DNA of 47,391 bases from a virus: positions 1-47,391 of IMG/VR virus record IMGVR_UViG_3300025732_000071. One strand, 5' to 3'. Numbering within the stretch: the stretch's first letter is position 1; every line of letters starts with the position of its first letter. This document shows positions 16,677-25,123 of the stretch, piece after piece. Below the pieces are notes generated by a model. It was not told the DNA's origin, ran no database searches, and saw only the letters and a program-made list of their open reading frames with translations. A program made the translations under genes and the position numbers.

Positions 16677-17045
16677 ATGGCAGATATTTCTTACGGTATC
16701 ACGCTCAACGTCAACAAGGGCTTCCTGGTGAGTCAGGTCAACGCCTCCGGCGTGACGGCAGACATGGGCATCGCCGGACTCAAGTCCGACACCTACACGC
16801 TGTCGACGAACGCCGTCAGCATCTCGACGGCGAACCTGTCGGCGGTCGGCATCGCGTTCGTTCGAAACCTGTCGACCGCGACCTCGGCGACCGCCCAGGT
16901 CGGGATCACGGCCGGCGGCTCGTTCGCCCCATTCACGACCATCAAGGCCGGCGAGCCGCAGTTGTTCCGATTGACTACAGGCGTCGACTATCAGGCCGTC
17001 GGCGTCGCCGGCACGCGGCTCCGAGTCGACATCCTGGAGGGCTAG
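16677..17045 (+). CDS. Structural protein, IKNLSTT family (copy 3)
   Basis: 122-residue beta-rich protein directly after the tape measure, where distal-tail components are encoded. VGIAFVRNLSTATSATAQVG matches the KLLCIKNLSTTSQIALS line of the proteins at 8754 and 9244. The rest (TIKAGEPQLFRLTTGVDYQA) also has the same strand order. No known family; probably a small tail-tip or tube-associated subunit. Confidence 0.65.
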   Translation: MADISYGITLNVNKGFLVSQVNASGVTADMGIAGLKSDTYTLSTNAVSISTANLSAVGIAFVRNLSTATSATAQVGITAGGSFAPFTTIKAGEPQLFRLTTGVDYQAVGVAGTRLRVDILEG

Positions 17046-17048
17046 TCG

Positions 17049-18176
17049 ATGCCGAAGTTAGTCAAGGAAATAACGTCCGGCAACGAGAACAGCCGCTCCG
17101 TAGACGGCGGCCAGTTGGCTGACGTCTCTGTGCGGACATGGCGGGTCATCCTCCAGTCCCCTGCGGAAGCGTATGACGTCCAGAAGGAGATCGGCGTCTA
17201 CATCGGCGACACGCACCCCGTAAACACGCAACTCCCGTGCGTCTCTATCTCGGAAAAGGCAGAAGGCGACTCCCGCGTCGTCCGCATCGTCACTGCCAAC
17301 TACCGCACCACGCCTGGTGCCGACCCTGGCAATGACCCGAACAAGGAGCCGCCTGACATCAGGCCGGCGCAATACAGCATCACATCGTCGTTGATGGAGG
17401 TGCCGACGAAGTCGTGGCGAAAGATCGGACAGGTCTGGGTGCCTGGGCGTCGGCCGGGTGCCTTCGGAAACGGCTTTCTCGGCGTTGGTGCGTTTGAGGA
17501 CGTACTGGAAGCCCCAAAACCGCCACTAAATCCAGTCGGAGACAGATACGACGGCGTCTCTATGTTGGTGCCGATCATCTCGATCAACATCGAGCAGTTC
17601 GACAACTACCCAACCCGCCGCCTTGACGACTCCGGGAAGGTCAACAGCGACCAGTTCACGTTTCTTGGGCTACAGATCAACAAATACACTTGTATGCTCC
17701 GAAACATCTCGGTACGCCCTGTTGTCGAATCTCACGGGACAGCGATTTATCGTGGATTTCAGAGAACGTATGAGTTCTCCATTAAGACTAACGGCGGTTG
17801 GTGGACCGAGCAGTTGCTCGAGGGATTCAACATCAAAAACGACCGCGTGAATGAGGCCGGAGTCGACAACGGCGCACTGAACCTTGAGATCATCGACTCT
17901 AAGGTCAAAGGTTGGCCGAACGCCCCGGAACTTGCCAAGGACTCGCAAGGAAAGAAGATGCGCGCAAGGGTTCTGATAAGCAGCCCTGAAGGCGCCGTTA
18001 CACAGCGGCCTTCCGCACAGCCAGTCGCGCTCAACCTTGACGGCACGCCGCGGGACGTCCAGAACCCACCGGCCGGAGAGGAGCCAGTTCTAACCGAGCG
18101 ATATTTGACCCAAGACGCCATTCCATTCGGCCCCAATTTCGTCAACATGGGCGTCCGCATCTTCGACATAGTCTGA
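17049..18176 (+). CDS. Putative distal tail protein
   Basis: 375-residue protein without a recognised domain. The first 110 residues contain VRTWRVILQSPAEAYDVQKEIGV and ISEKAEGDSRVVRIVTANYRT, and the middle has YEFSIKTNGGWWTEQLLEGFNI. Proline, Asn and Gly are frequent and beta strands dominate. Position between tape measure and fibre suggests distal tail or hub. It ends on a 1-base overlap with the next gene. No contractile-tail genes are visible nearby. Confidence 0.55.
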   Translation: MPKLVKEITSGNENSRSVDGGQLADVSVRTWRVILQSPAEAYDVQKEIGVYIGDTHPVNTQLPCVSISEKAEGDSRVVRIVTANYRTTPGADPGNDPNKEPPDIRPAQYSITSSLMEVPTKSWRKIGQVWVPGRRPGAFGNGFLGVGAFEDVLEAPKPPLNPVGDRYDGVSMLVPIISINIEQFDNYPTRRLDDSGKVNSDQFTFLGLQINKYTCMLRNISVRPVVESHGTAIYRGFQRTYEFSIKTNGGWWTEQLLEGFNIKNDRVNEAGVDNGALNLEIIDSKVKGWPNAPELAKDSQGKKMRARVLISSPEGAVTQRPSAQPVALNLDGTPRDVQNPPAGEEPVLTERYLTQDAIPFGPNFVNMGVRIFDIV

Positions 18177-18535
18177 TGGCTGAAAACAAGTCCTACCAAT
18201 TCGGCCCAGTCCTGACAGACCGCATCATCAGCGTGGTGAAGCGCGTCGACTCGATGCCGTACCAAGCAGGGCTTTCGCGGATACCGACGCGGTTTGAGGA
18301 CGAGGGCGGCGGTAGCGGCTACCGCCTCCGCATCGGCAAGACCACGGCCACTTGGACGAAGAACACGGTGATGACGATCCCACTCTATGAGGACGGCACG
18401 CCGCCGAACGAGACAAGCAGCGATGAGACGCTGGAGGACTGCGTGAACCACTGGGGCGACGTCCCCGCGAACAAGTGGGTCGGTATCCAGCGCGGGCAGA
18501 CCGGCTCTTACTACCTCGTCGTCGCGGAGTGCTAG
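18176..18535 (+). CDS. Tail-region protein of unknown function
   Basis: 119-residue protein, unrecognised. Segments GYRLRIGKTTATWTKNTVMTIP and WVGIQRGQTGSYYLVVAEC look like beta strands. It is sandwiched without gaps between the putative distal tail protein (1-base overlap) and the giant fibre gene (adjacent), so it is most likely a tail-tip part or fibre-attachment protein. Confidence 0.6.
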   Translation: MAENKSYQFGPVLTDRIISVVKRVDSMPYQAGLSRIPTRFEDEGGGSGYRLRIGKTTATWTKNTVMTIPLYEDGTPPNETSSDETLEDCVNHWGDVPANKWVGIQRGQTGSYYLVVAEC

Positions 18536-21500
18536 ATGCTGTTCGGTTGCTCGCCGTGCTGCGGCGGTTGCTCAAAATGCACCGACCGGTCGCACACGCG
18601 GCTCATAGCGTCGCTTGAGTACGGCGGCGATGGCGGCGAGACGATTGCCGCGTCCGAGGGGAACTACGGGGCCGTCACAACTGACTGTCAGCCGGCAGGC
18701 GGCGTGTCGCCAGTCATCGCTGTCACCTTGGACACCCCAGGCAGCGGCTACACCTCGGCCCCTACTCTTGCGCCGTCCAGTGGCACGGCGACGTTTACTG
18801 CCGAAGTGCGACAGTCGCTTCAGTCAGTAGAGGTCACGAGCGGAGGCTCTGGCTACACATCGCCCCCGACCGTGACGATCTCCGGCGGCGTGGCGGTGAC
18901 AGCGGCTGCGGCGACTGCTGTCGTTCGCGGTGGCGGAACGGCGGCTGTCGTCACCAACGGCGGCTCGCTTTACACTTCGCCGCCAACAGTTTCGGCCAGC
19001 GTCGGCTCCGGCCTAGAAGCAACCGCCGTCATGTCCGGGTATGTCTACGCCATCGAAATCGCCAGCGGCGGCAGCGGCTACACGTCAGCGCCGACAGTCT
19101 CTGTATCTGGCGGCGGCGGCTCTGGTTGTTCTGCAACGGCGTCCATCTCGCCGGATGGGGCAGTCACTGTGGTGACGGTGGTCATCGGTGGCTCTGGATA
19201 TACGTCGGCGCCAACCGTCACGATCTCCGGCGGCGGCGGCACAGGCGCCGCCGCAGTCGCCGTTCTCCGCTACCGCGTGGCCTCTGTGTCGATTCAATCT
19301 GGCGGGTCTGGCTATCCGCTCAATGCACCGCTCGCCTTTGAGGGTGGTGGCGGAAGCGGCGCGGCCGGCACGCTGACGGTTTCTGGCTCTGTCGCGGAAA
19401 TCGTTGTCACGAATCCTGGACTCTACAGAAATGCGAGCGGCGCGATCCCGATCGGGTGGCCGACCGTGGCAATCTCCGGCGGTGGTGGGGCTGGCGCTAC
19501 GGCAACGCCGCATTTCACGCCTGGCGGCGTTTACAGCGTCGGCGTCCAGTCTGGCGGCTCCTACTCGGCACCTCCTGCGCTGTCATTTTCAGGCGGCGGT
19601 GGCTCTGGGGCCGAGGCCACTGCCTACATCATGTGGCAGCAGTCTGGCGAGATCGGACTCAACTTCGTTGGCGGGGAGTGCTTCACTGCCATCGACTTCG
19701 GATTCTGCTCTGCAACAGAAAGCGAAGACTACCCGCTGGCACCGTGTATTGGCTGCGGAGGCTCGCTGAACCAGACAAACACCACACCGCCAACAACATA
19801 CAGATACGGCGAAAACAGGACGCTTTCAATCAGGGCGTCTACGAGCGGAGCGGCTGGAACTGGCTCGCCGGCGGGCCGGTCGTTGCCGGAAGACATACGC
19901 TCCGTCGACTACACGCCTGGGGGCGAGTATGTCTTCGTCTATCATGGGATGACATGGTCTGTCCCGAGCAGCACGGTCTACGACGAGAGGTTATGGGCCA
20001 GAAGGCTTTTCAGCAGAGTCCCGCCGACCGGAACGTGGGCAATCTGGCAACCAACACAGCCATCGTCGGCAGTCCAGCCAGTGCTAACGCCAGTCTGCAA
20101 GCAAACAGAAGACCTTGCAGGGCAGCCTGTGTGGTGGCTTGAGTCATTCACAATCACATCGCCTGGGAGCAACCTATACGTCCCGCAAGTATTTGATGAC
20201 GAGGCGTATGTTCAACCAGCAAACGGCAACCTCGGAACAGATGACACGTTCTTCGTCCCCGCTGACGTCGAATACACCTACTCGACTCCGGTTGCCACTT
20301 CATTTGATGGGGTTGCTGGATTCAGCCAACCGCCATCGCTGTCATTTGGATTTACTTCATCCGGTAATGGCAACTACACGCTGACGTCGGTTTCAGTAAA
20401 CTCGCCAGGTGGTGGCTCCACACTTGCGGACGGCGACTGGCCGTTTACGCTGTCGAACTTCTCTGTCGGCCATGTTGTAAATACGCCATCGTTTCTGGCA
20501 ACGATTGTAAATGGCGGCATTCAGTCGGCATCTGTGTCTTCGCCAGGGTTGGTGCGGGGTGGCGCCTCGCTTTCGTCTATCGCCGTTCAGGACGTTCCCG
20601 GCTATCCAGGCTATTCCTACTACCCACGCATCCTCATCGGCCGCAGCAACTACAAGACCACGGTCACTTACTCGCAGCCTACGGTCGTCGCCACGGCGCC
20701 ACCAGGGAACGCCGTGTTCTCTGTTTCGCTCGCTTCCGGCACCGACGTCAGTGGCAATCCGTTCTGGTATGTGTCTGCCGTGTCGATCATCAGCGGCGGC
20801 TCCGGCTACTACGAGCCTGTTGGGCTGGACTTCACGGCTACCGGCGCCGATGGTGTCGAGGCAATTCCAGCCATCGCAACAGCATCGCCCCCCAACCGCG
20901 AACAGCCAACGCTGTCGATCGGCGGCAGCGGCAACTTTACGCTTGCGTACTCGTATGACTCTGAAAATGACGTCTGGTCTATATCGTCCGTCACAATCGT
21001 GGACGGCGGGACGGGATACGAAGACGGTCAATATGCCGCGATCGTGCTTGGCGAAGATGATTCTGAAGTCCAGGCGGCGGAGATCGTGCTTCGCACGGGG
21101 CGCGTCGAGCCGACGATCACGTTGAGCGTTGCCGGCGGGAGCGGGGCCGTGCTGGAGGCGACCCTCCAGGAAACGTACCAGGAAGGGTACTGGATGGTAT
21201 CGTCGGTGACGATCATTGACGGAGGTTCTGGCTACGAGAATGGCGCCGAGGTGATCTTCTCGGGTGGCGACCAAGAGTATGACAACCCCTACGCGACGGT
21301 CACGACCGACGAAAGCGGCGCCATCGTCAGCGTCGACATCTTGTTTGGTGGCTATCTCTACAGCGACAATGGGATTGTTGAGGACGTCGAGATATACGGC
21401 GGTGGTTTGTTTTACAAGCAGCGCACGCACCTTGCCAGCGTGACGCTGATCTCTGGCGGAAAGTATTTCAATAGGACGATTACTGCCACCGTGGAGCCGC

Positions 21501-21715
21501 TGGACACAGTCGAGTGCAGCGGAGAAGTGAGCGAGGAGAACGGGTGGGAACTGATCCGCTACAAGCCGCCAGCGGACACAGACGATCATGCAGTAGGGGA
21601 TACGTTTCAGGCATCGACGCAAGCCTACTGCAATTCGCAAGTGCCGTCCGTGCAATACGATTTCACGCGAACGCGACGGTGCGGCTTTCCTGACATCACC
21701 TTCAGGATTGAGTGA
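18536..21715 (+). CDS. Giant Gly-rich repeat tail fibre
   Basis: 1059-residue fibre or adhesin. It opens with a cysteine cluster (MLFGCSPCCGGCSKC, six Cys in residues 1-18). Residues 60-390 are about eight imperfect 30-40-residue repeats of the kind SGGSGYTSAPTVTISGGGGSGA followed by a Val/Ile-rich strand. A middle domain (395-760) lacks the repeat and has scattered cysteines. The repeat returns at 770-1000 in an acidic version (SSVTIIDGGSGYENGAEVIF). Such Gly-X-Tyr repeats suit a beta-solenoid or beta-roll shaft. Probably the tail-tip fibre contacting the cell surface. No chaperone gene is seen next to it. Confidence 0.72.
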   Translation: MLFGCSPCCGGCSKCTDRSHTRLIASLEYGGDGGETIAASEGNYGAVTTDCQPAGGVSPVIAVTLDTPGSGYTSAPTLAPSSGTATFTAEVRQSLQSVEVTSGGSGYTSPPTVTISGGVAVTAAAATAVVRGGGTAAVVTNGGSLYTSPPTVSASVGSGLEATAVMSGYVYAIEIASGGSGYTSAPTVSVSGGGGSGCSATASISPDGAVTVVTVVIGGSGYTSAPTVTISGGGGTGAAAVAVLRYRVASVSIQSGGSGYPLNAPLAFEGGGGSGAAGTLTVSGSVAEIVVTNPGLYRNASGAIPIGWPTVAISGGGGAGATATPHFTPGGVYSVGVQSGGSYSAPPALSFSGGGGSGAEATAYIMWQQSGEIGLNFVGGECFTAIDFGFCSATESEDYPLAPCIGCGGSLNQTNTTPPTTYRYGENRTLSIRASTSGAAGTGSPAGRSLPEDIRSVDYTPGGEYVFVYHGMTWSVPSSTVYDERLWARRLFSRVPPTGTWAIWQPTQPSSAVQPVLTPVCKQTEDLAGQPVWWLESFTITSPGSNLYVPQVFDDEAYVQPANGNLGTDDTFFVPADVEYTYSTPVATSFDGVAGFSQPPSLSFGFTSSGNGNYTLTSVSVNSPGGGSTLADGDWPFTLSNFSVGHVVNTPSFLATIVNGGIQSASVSSPGLVRGGASLSSIAVQDVPGYPGYSYYPRILIGRSNYKTTVTYSQPTVVATAPPGNAVFSVSLASGTDVSGNPFWYVSAVSIISGGSGYYEPVGLDFTATGADGVEAIPAIATASPPNREQPTLSIGGSGNFTLAYSYDSENDVWSISSVTIVDGGTGYEDGQYAAIVLGEDDSEVQAAEIVLRTGRVEPTITLSVAGGSGAVLEATLQETYQEGYWMVSSVTIIDGGSGYENGAEVIFSGGDQEYDNPYATVTTDESGAIVSVDILFGGYLYSDNGIVEDVEIYGGGLFYKQRTHLASVTLISGGKYFNRTITATVEPLDTVECSGEVSEENGWELIRYKPPADTDDHAVGDTFQASTQAYCNSQVPSVQYDFTRTRRCGFPDITFRIE

Positions 21716-21963
21716 TGGCCCGGTGCATCTATAACAGCAGGATGTGTGTCATCTGCCGCCGCCCGCTCCCCGAGGGCGGCAGGACGGAGCGTCGAGAGTG
21801 CCGCGGCGGCCTGGGAGACTACGTCGCCGCCGGCTTGGAGTCCGTTGGCATTACCAAGGAGCGAGTTTCGGCGATCACGGGGGCGCCGTGCCGGTGTCCT
21901 GAACGGCAAGCCGCGCTCAATAAACTAGGTAAAATCATCGGAATCGGCGTGGACAACCCCTAG
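21715..21963 (+). CDS. Small Cys-rich zinc-binding protein
   Basis: 82-residue protein with CVICRRPL (C-x2-C) early and a pair near the end (APCRCPERQ); C29 of RREC may complete a zinc site. The segment GDYVAAGLESVGITKERVSAITGAP is helical. ATG at 21715 overlaps the fibre stop (TGATG); a GTG one codon earlier is in phase. Function unknown; similar small Cys proteins occur after tail genes, possibly DNA- or protein-binding. Confidence 0.62.
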   Translation: MARCIYNSRMCVICRRPLPEGGRTERRECRGGLGDYVAAGLESVGITKERVSAITGAPCRCPERQAALNKLGKIIGIGVDNP

Positions 21964-21980
21964 GCTACTTGTCACGATAT
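21961..21980 (+). promoter_or_regulatory. Putative phage promoter P3
   Basis: TAGGCTAC, ttgtca, CGATAT: one of the best copies of the nine-fold motif. It shares CGATATT-x-CC with the copy at 40470. It sits in the 22-base gap between the small zinc protein and the HExxH gene and would start a transcript for the nucleotide-metabolism block. Confidence 0.5.
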
Positions 21981-21985
21981 TACCT

Positions 21986-22270
21986 ATGGCCGGCGACCAC
22001 CACTTCACGATCCACGGCGTCAGATGGCTCCTCCGCTTCACGCGGCTGCGGGGGCGGGCGGCCGGGTGGGCGTACTTGCCGGATGCGAAGAACCCGAAGA
22101 TGCCGCGAAAGATTCTGATCGACGAGCGGCTCAAGGGCCGCGCCCGCCTGGAGACGATCCTGCATGAGTGCATCCATGTCTCGTTCCCAACGGCCAGCGA
22201 AGAACACGTTACCGAGGCCGCCCGCGACATCTCCCGCGTCCTCTGGAGCCTCCGCGACGAGCCTGCTTGA
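21986..22270 (+). CDS. Minimal HExxH metalloprotease-like protein
   Basis: 94-residue protein with HECIH (H60-E61-x-x-H64) in the helix RLETILHECIHVSFP, the zinc-binding signature of zincin peptidases. A following helix carries E72/E73 and E78 as possible third ligands (SEEHVTEAARDI). The N-terminal half is a short beta sheet (FTIHGVRWLLRFTR). At this size it is a bare catalytic core without signal peptide. It could process a phage or host protein or act in lysis; the HExxH is seen, activity is inferred. Confidence 0.68.
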   Translation: MAGDHHFTIHGVRWLLRFTRLRGRAAGWAYLPDAKNPKMPRKILIDERLKGRARLETILHECIHVSFPTASEEHVTEAARDISRVLWSLRDEPA

Positions 22271-22499
22271 CGCCGTTGTCGCCACGCTCCCCGACACCTA
22301 CCACGGCATCGGGTACTGGATCGACAACGTGGCACCGGAAGCCAGGGCGGAACTGGACGAGATCAAGCGGCAGTTTCGGGCCGGCGCCATCAAGACGCCT
22401 CGCCGCACGCTCGCCAAGGCGATTGCCAAGCAACTCAACGAGCGCGACATCTGCAAGATCGGATTCCCAGGAGTCGAAGCATGGCTGCAAAGGGGCTGA
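22263..22499 (+). CDS. Small helical protein, start uncertain
   Basis: About 78 residues. Credible sequence begins near LLDAVVATLPDTYHGIGYWI and continues through a basic helical part (IKTPRRTLAKAIAKQLNERD). The only upstream ATG (22164) lies inside the protease gene and would add a shadow-like Pro/Ser/Arg sequence. A CTG at 22263 overlapping the previous stop, or a GTG at 22329, are the plausible starts. The two-helix basic region could bind DNA. It overlaps the phosphoesterase start by 19 bases. Confidence 0.55.
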   Translation: MLDAVVATLPDTYHGIGYWIDNVAPEARAELDEIKRQFRAGAIKTPRRTLAKAIAKQLNERDICKIGFPGVEAWLQRG

Positions 22500-23638
22500 A
22501 GGCGGCGATCATCTCGTCGCTGCCTGCGGAAACGCCGGCCGCGGACTCCGAACAGGTCACGCAGCGGCAGGACGGCGACACGCTGGAGGCGAAAAGCACC
22601 TCGCGAAGGATCAAGACCGTCGAAGACCTCCTGCGGCATATCGGCGCGGATATGCAGGCATACGAAGTCGCCTCGTCTGAAGCCACCAAGTGGGAGTGCG
22701 GCGACGGAAACGGCGGCAGCATCGAACTACATCGCGTCTTCGTCAGGCTCAAGCCCAAGGCTGGGCCTGGGGTCCGCGAGTGCGTCGAGGCGATGATCAA
22801 GGCGGCGACGAAAGACCTGCGCCGCAAGGCCGTGCCGAAGCCGTCGAAGCGCAGTGGCCTCTGGCAAGTCGTGGTCGTGGCCGATGCCCACTTCGGGAAA
22901 TACGCCTGGCGCGGAACCACCGGGGCCGAGGACTACGATCTCTACATCGCCGAGAAGGTGGTGCGGCAGGCAGCGGGCGAGCTTCTCGCCGTCGGCGACG
23001 CCTTGAAGCCGGCCCGCCGGACGATCGCGTTTCTTGGCGACCTCCTGCACTATGACAACCCCAAGGGGCAGACGACGTCCGGCACGCAACTCGAGCGGGA
23101 CGGCCGGCTCCAGAAGATGCTCGAGATCGGCTGGGACACGCTCCTAGAGATCGTCGAGCGGTCGGCCGAAACGGCGCCGACGGACGTCCTGGTGGTCAAC
23201 GGAAACCACGACGAGACGCTGTCCTGGGCATTCCAGCGGGTGCTGATGGAGCGATTCCGCAAGGACGGCCGCGTCACGGTGTCCGAGGCGTGGACAGGCC
23301 GGCAGTACGCGACGCACGGTAAGAACCTGATCGGCTTCTGCCACGGCCACAAGGCCAAGCGGAAACTGGGCCAGATCATGGCGCTCGAGCAGCCGCGTCA
23401 CTGGAGCAACGCTGTCTGCCGGGAGTGGCACACAGGCCACTACCACTCGCAGGCCGCAGAGTGGCAACGGCCCATCGAGACGATCGACGGCGTGATCGTG
23501 AGGACAGCGCCGGCCCTCTGCCCGCCGGATGACTGGCACGCCGAGAACGGGTTCATCGGCTCACGGCGGGCGATGGAGACGTTCCTCTACCGCCCCGAGG
23601 GCGGCCTGGTGTCGATGCACGTTGCGGGGGCGGAATAA
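22481..23638 (+). CDS. Calcineurin-like metallophosphoesterase
   Basis: 385-residue protein. The C-terminal two-thirds carry the full metal-binding series: D135-x-H137 (VVADAHFGK), D187 (FLGDLLHYDN), GNHDE (241-245), CHGHK, and TGHYHS. This fits Mre11/SbcD-type nucleases or related phosphatases. Residues 1-120 are a separate N-terminal region of helices and an acidic/Gly stretch. A CAGGAG site lies before the ATG. Next to dCMP deaminase and dNMP kinase genes, a role in nucleic acid or nucleotide turnover is likely; the substrate cannot be read from sequence. Confidence 0.87.
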   Translation: MAAKGLKAAIISSLPAETPAADSEQVTQRQDGDTLEAKSTSRRIKTVEDLLRHIGADMQAYEVASSEATKWECGDGNGGSIELHRVFVRLKPKAGPGVRECVEAMIKAATKDLRRKAVPKPSKRSGLWQVVVVADAHFGKYAWRGTTGAEDYDLYIAEKVVRQAAGELLAVGDALKPARRTIAFLGDLLHYDNPKGQTTSGTQLERDGRLQKMLEIGWDTLLEIVERSAETAPTDVLVVNGNHDETLSWAFQRVLMERFRKDGRVTVSEAWTGRQYATHGKNLIGFCHGHKAKRKLGQIMALEQPRHWSNAVCREWHTGHYHSQAAEWQRPIETIDGVIVRTAPALCPPDDWHAENGFIGSRRAMETFLYRPEGGLVSMHVAGAE

Positions 23639-24141
23639 TGGCTACCCTGCACCACAACACCCCGCTCGACTGGCTCCGCATCGCCGCCCAGGAGGCCGCT
23701 GCCGGAAGCCACGACATGCACACCCAGAACGGCGCGATCCTGGTGCCGCGGGCCGCGGCCTACGTCTGCGTCGGGATCAACAAGGTGCCGGCGGGAGTGT
23801 GGGCGGCGCCGGATCGGCTCGCGCGGCCGGCGAAATATGACTACATCGAACACGCGGAGCGGATGGCGATCTATCAGGCCGCGCGAGTCGGCACGCCGAC
23901 GCTGGGGGCGACGCTTTACTGCCCCTGGTTCGCCTGCATGGACTGCGCCAGGGCGATCATCGTGGCCGGGATCACCGAGGTCGTCGGCCATGTTCGGCCG
24001 CGAGCCGCGACACCGGAGCGGTGGACGGCAAGCATCGTCAAGGCCGAGGCCATGCTACGCGAGGCGAACGTCAGTATGCGGTGGCTCGCGGAGCCGCTGG
24101 GGGTGACGATCCGATTCGACGGCCAGGAGATGACGCTGTGA
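23638..24141 (+). CDS. dCMP deaminase-like protein
   Basis: 167-residue zinc-dependent deaminase. HAE (H72, E74) supplies a zinc ligand and the proton shuttle; PWFACMDC (96-103) supplies the two cysteine ligands (C100, C103), and the W-F after Pro is typical of dCMP-type family members. It would convert dCMP to dUMP, feeding thymidylate synthesis, though no thymidylate synthase is in the window. A 1-base overlap with the phosphoesterase and a GTGA overlap with the kinase gene make this a tight operon. Confidence 0.82.
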   Translation: MATLHHNTPLDWLRIAAQEAAAGSHDMHTQNGAILVPRAAAYVCVGINKVPAGVWAAPDRLARPAKYDYIEHAERMAIYQAARVGTPTLGATLYCPWFACMDCARAIIVAGITEVVGHVRPRAATPERWTASIVKAEAMLREANVSMRWLAEPLGVTIRFDGQEMTL

Positions 24142-24695
24142 TCATTGGACTCTGCGGGGCGGCCGGGGCGGGGAAGAACACGGTTGCGGAGCGCCTGTGC
24201 CTGGAGCATAAGTTCGTGCCGCTGGCGTTTGCCGATCCGATCTACGAGGCCGTGTCGGCGATCACCGGGCTGACGGTCGAGGAGTTGCAGGATCGGAGCC
24301 GAAAGGAGCAGCCGCTGGGCTGGCTCGACGCCTCCCCACGGAAACTTCTCCAGACCCTCGGCACCGAGTGGGGCCGGAAGATGATCCACGAGGAAATCTG
24401 GGTCATGGCGACGATGCAGAAGATCGAGTCCTCGCCGGGGGTCAATTTCTGCATCACCGACGTCCGCTTCCCCAACGAGGCGGCGGCTATCAAGGCCCGC
24501 GGCGGCGTCGTGTGGCGGGTGGTGCGCCCCGGCTTCGGCGTTCTGGACGGCGAAGCGGCGAGCCACGAGAGCGAGCGCGGCATTCCCGACGAATACGTCG
24601 ACGACGAGATCGTCAACGACGGTGGGATTTTCGCCCTCCAGACCGCCGTCGATGCCGCAATGAGCCGGCTACAGGCCGCTACAATGGTGGTATAG
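24138..24695 (+). CDS. Deoxynucleoside monophosphate kinase
   Basis: 185-residue P-loop kinase with Walker A GAAGAGKNT at residues 7-15 and the VPLAFADPIYEAV substrate-side motif of T4 gp1-like dNMP kinases. TDVRFPNEAAAIKARGG is another family mark. It would phosphorylate dNMPs to dNDPs for phage DNA synthesis. The start is the GTG at 24138, overlapping the deaminase stop; a longer frame from 24021 is its shadow. A promoter-like motif lies at its 3' end. Confidence 0.87.
   Translation: MIIGLCGAAGAGKNTVAERLCLEHKFVPLAFADPIYEAVSAITGLTVEELQDRSRKEQPLGWLDASPRKLLQTLGTEWGRKMIHEEIWVMATMQKIESSPGVNFCITDVRFPNEAAAIKARGGVVWRVVRPGFGVLDGEAASHESERGIPDEYVDDEIVNDGGIFALQTAVDAAMSRLQAATMVV
24675..24694 (+). promoter_or_regulatory. 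Putative phage promoter P4
   Basis: GCCGCTAC, aatggt, GGTATA: a diverged copy of the nine-fold motif inside the last codons of the dNMP kinase. It would serve the structural/holin/fibre block that follows. A similar GGCTACAGG precedes it by a few bases. Confidence 0.3.
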
Positions 24696-24737
24696 CCCCG
24701 TGTAGCACGCCCCGTGAGGCCCATAGAGGCCCGCAAC

Positions 24738-24751
24738 GCACAAGGAGGTGC
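24738..24751 (+). promoter_or_regulatory. CsrA-type hairpin GCAC-AAGGAG-GTGC
   Basis: Perfect 4-bp stem around a six-base AAGGAG loop, extended by CGCA (24732-24735) and TGCG (24753-24756) after small internal loops. AAGGAG is the ribosome site for the ATG at 24757. Same design as at 11253 and 37128. Confidence 0.62.
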
Positions 24752-24756
24752 CTGCG

Positions 24757-25110
24757 ATGGAACCGAAGATTCGGCGGAAGTTCAAGTCGCTTCCCGTCAC
24801 GCTGTCCACGGCGACCGCGTCGGCCACCACGATTCGCTGGGACGACGTTGCCGGCGGTGCGGTGCTTCTCGGCACCGGCGCGACCGCGGCCACCTCGATT
24901 CAACTCTGGTGCAGCGGCACGACGGACGGCACGTTCGGCCGGCTCTATGACGCCAGCGGCAGCGCGGCCGACATCGCCTTGGCCCAGTCGGCCACCGAGG
25001 CCCGCGTCTACGCTCTCCCAGACGCCGCCTATGGCGTCGGAGCGTTGAAACTCGTCGCCGGCCAAGCCGCCGGCACGGCGGTGTCGTGCGTCGTCCTCCT
25101 CAAGACCTGA
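24757..25110 (+). CDS. Putative virion protein
   Basis: 117-residue beta-rich Ala/Thr/Gly protein (SLPVTLSTATASATTIRWDD, then ATSIQLWCSGTTDGTFGRL). The ATG at 24757, 9 bases after AAGGAG, is preferred to the in-phase GTG at 24748, which is part of the ribosome site. Composition resembles the putative decoration protein at 6674. Unrecognised; possibly a fibre-associated or head-surface protein. The CsrA-type leader suggests it is expressed with the other late proteins. Confidence 0.62.
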   Translation: MEPKIRRKFKSLPVTLSTATASATTIRWDDVAGGAVLLGTGATAATSIQLWCSGTTDGTFGRLYDASGSAADIALAQSATEARVYALPDAAYGVGALKLVAGQAAGTAVSCVVLLKT

Positions 25111-25123
25111 CGAGGGGGCGACC

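Noticed and set aside
20393-21655. 420-codon minus-strand frame opposite the giant fibre
   Set aside because: Shadow of the repetitive fibre gene; Arg-rich, low-complexity, no start signal.
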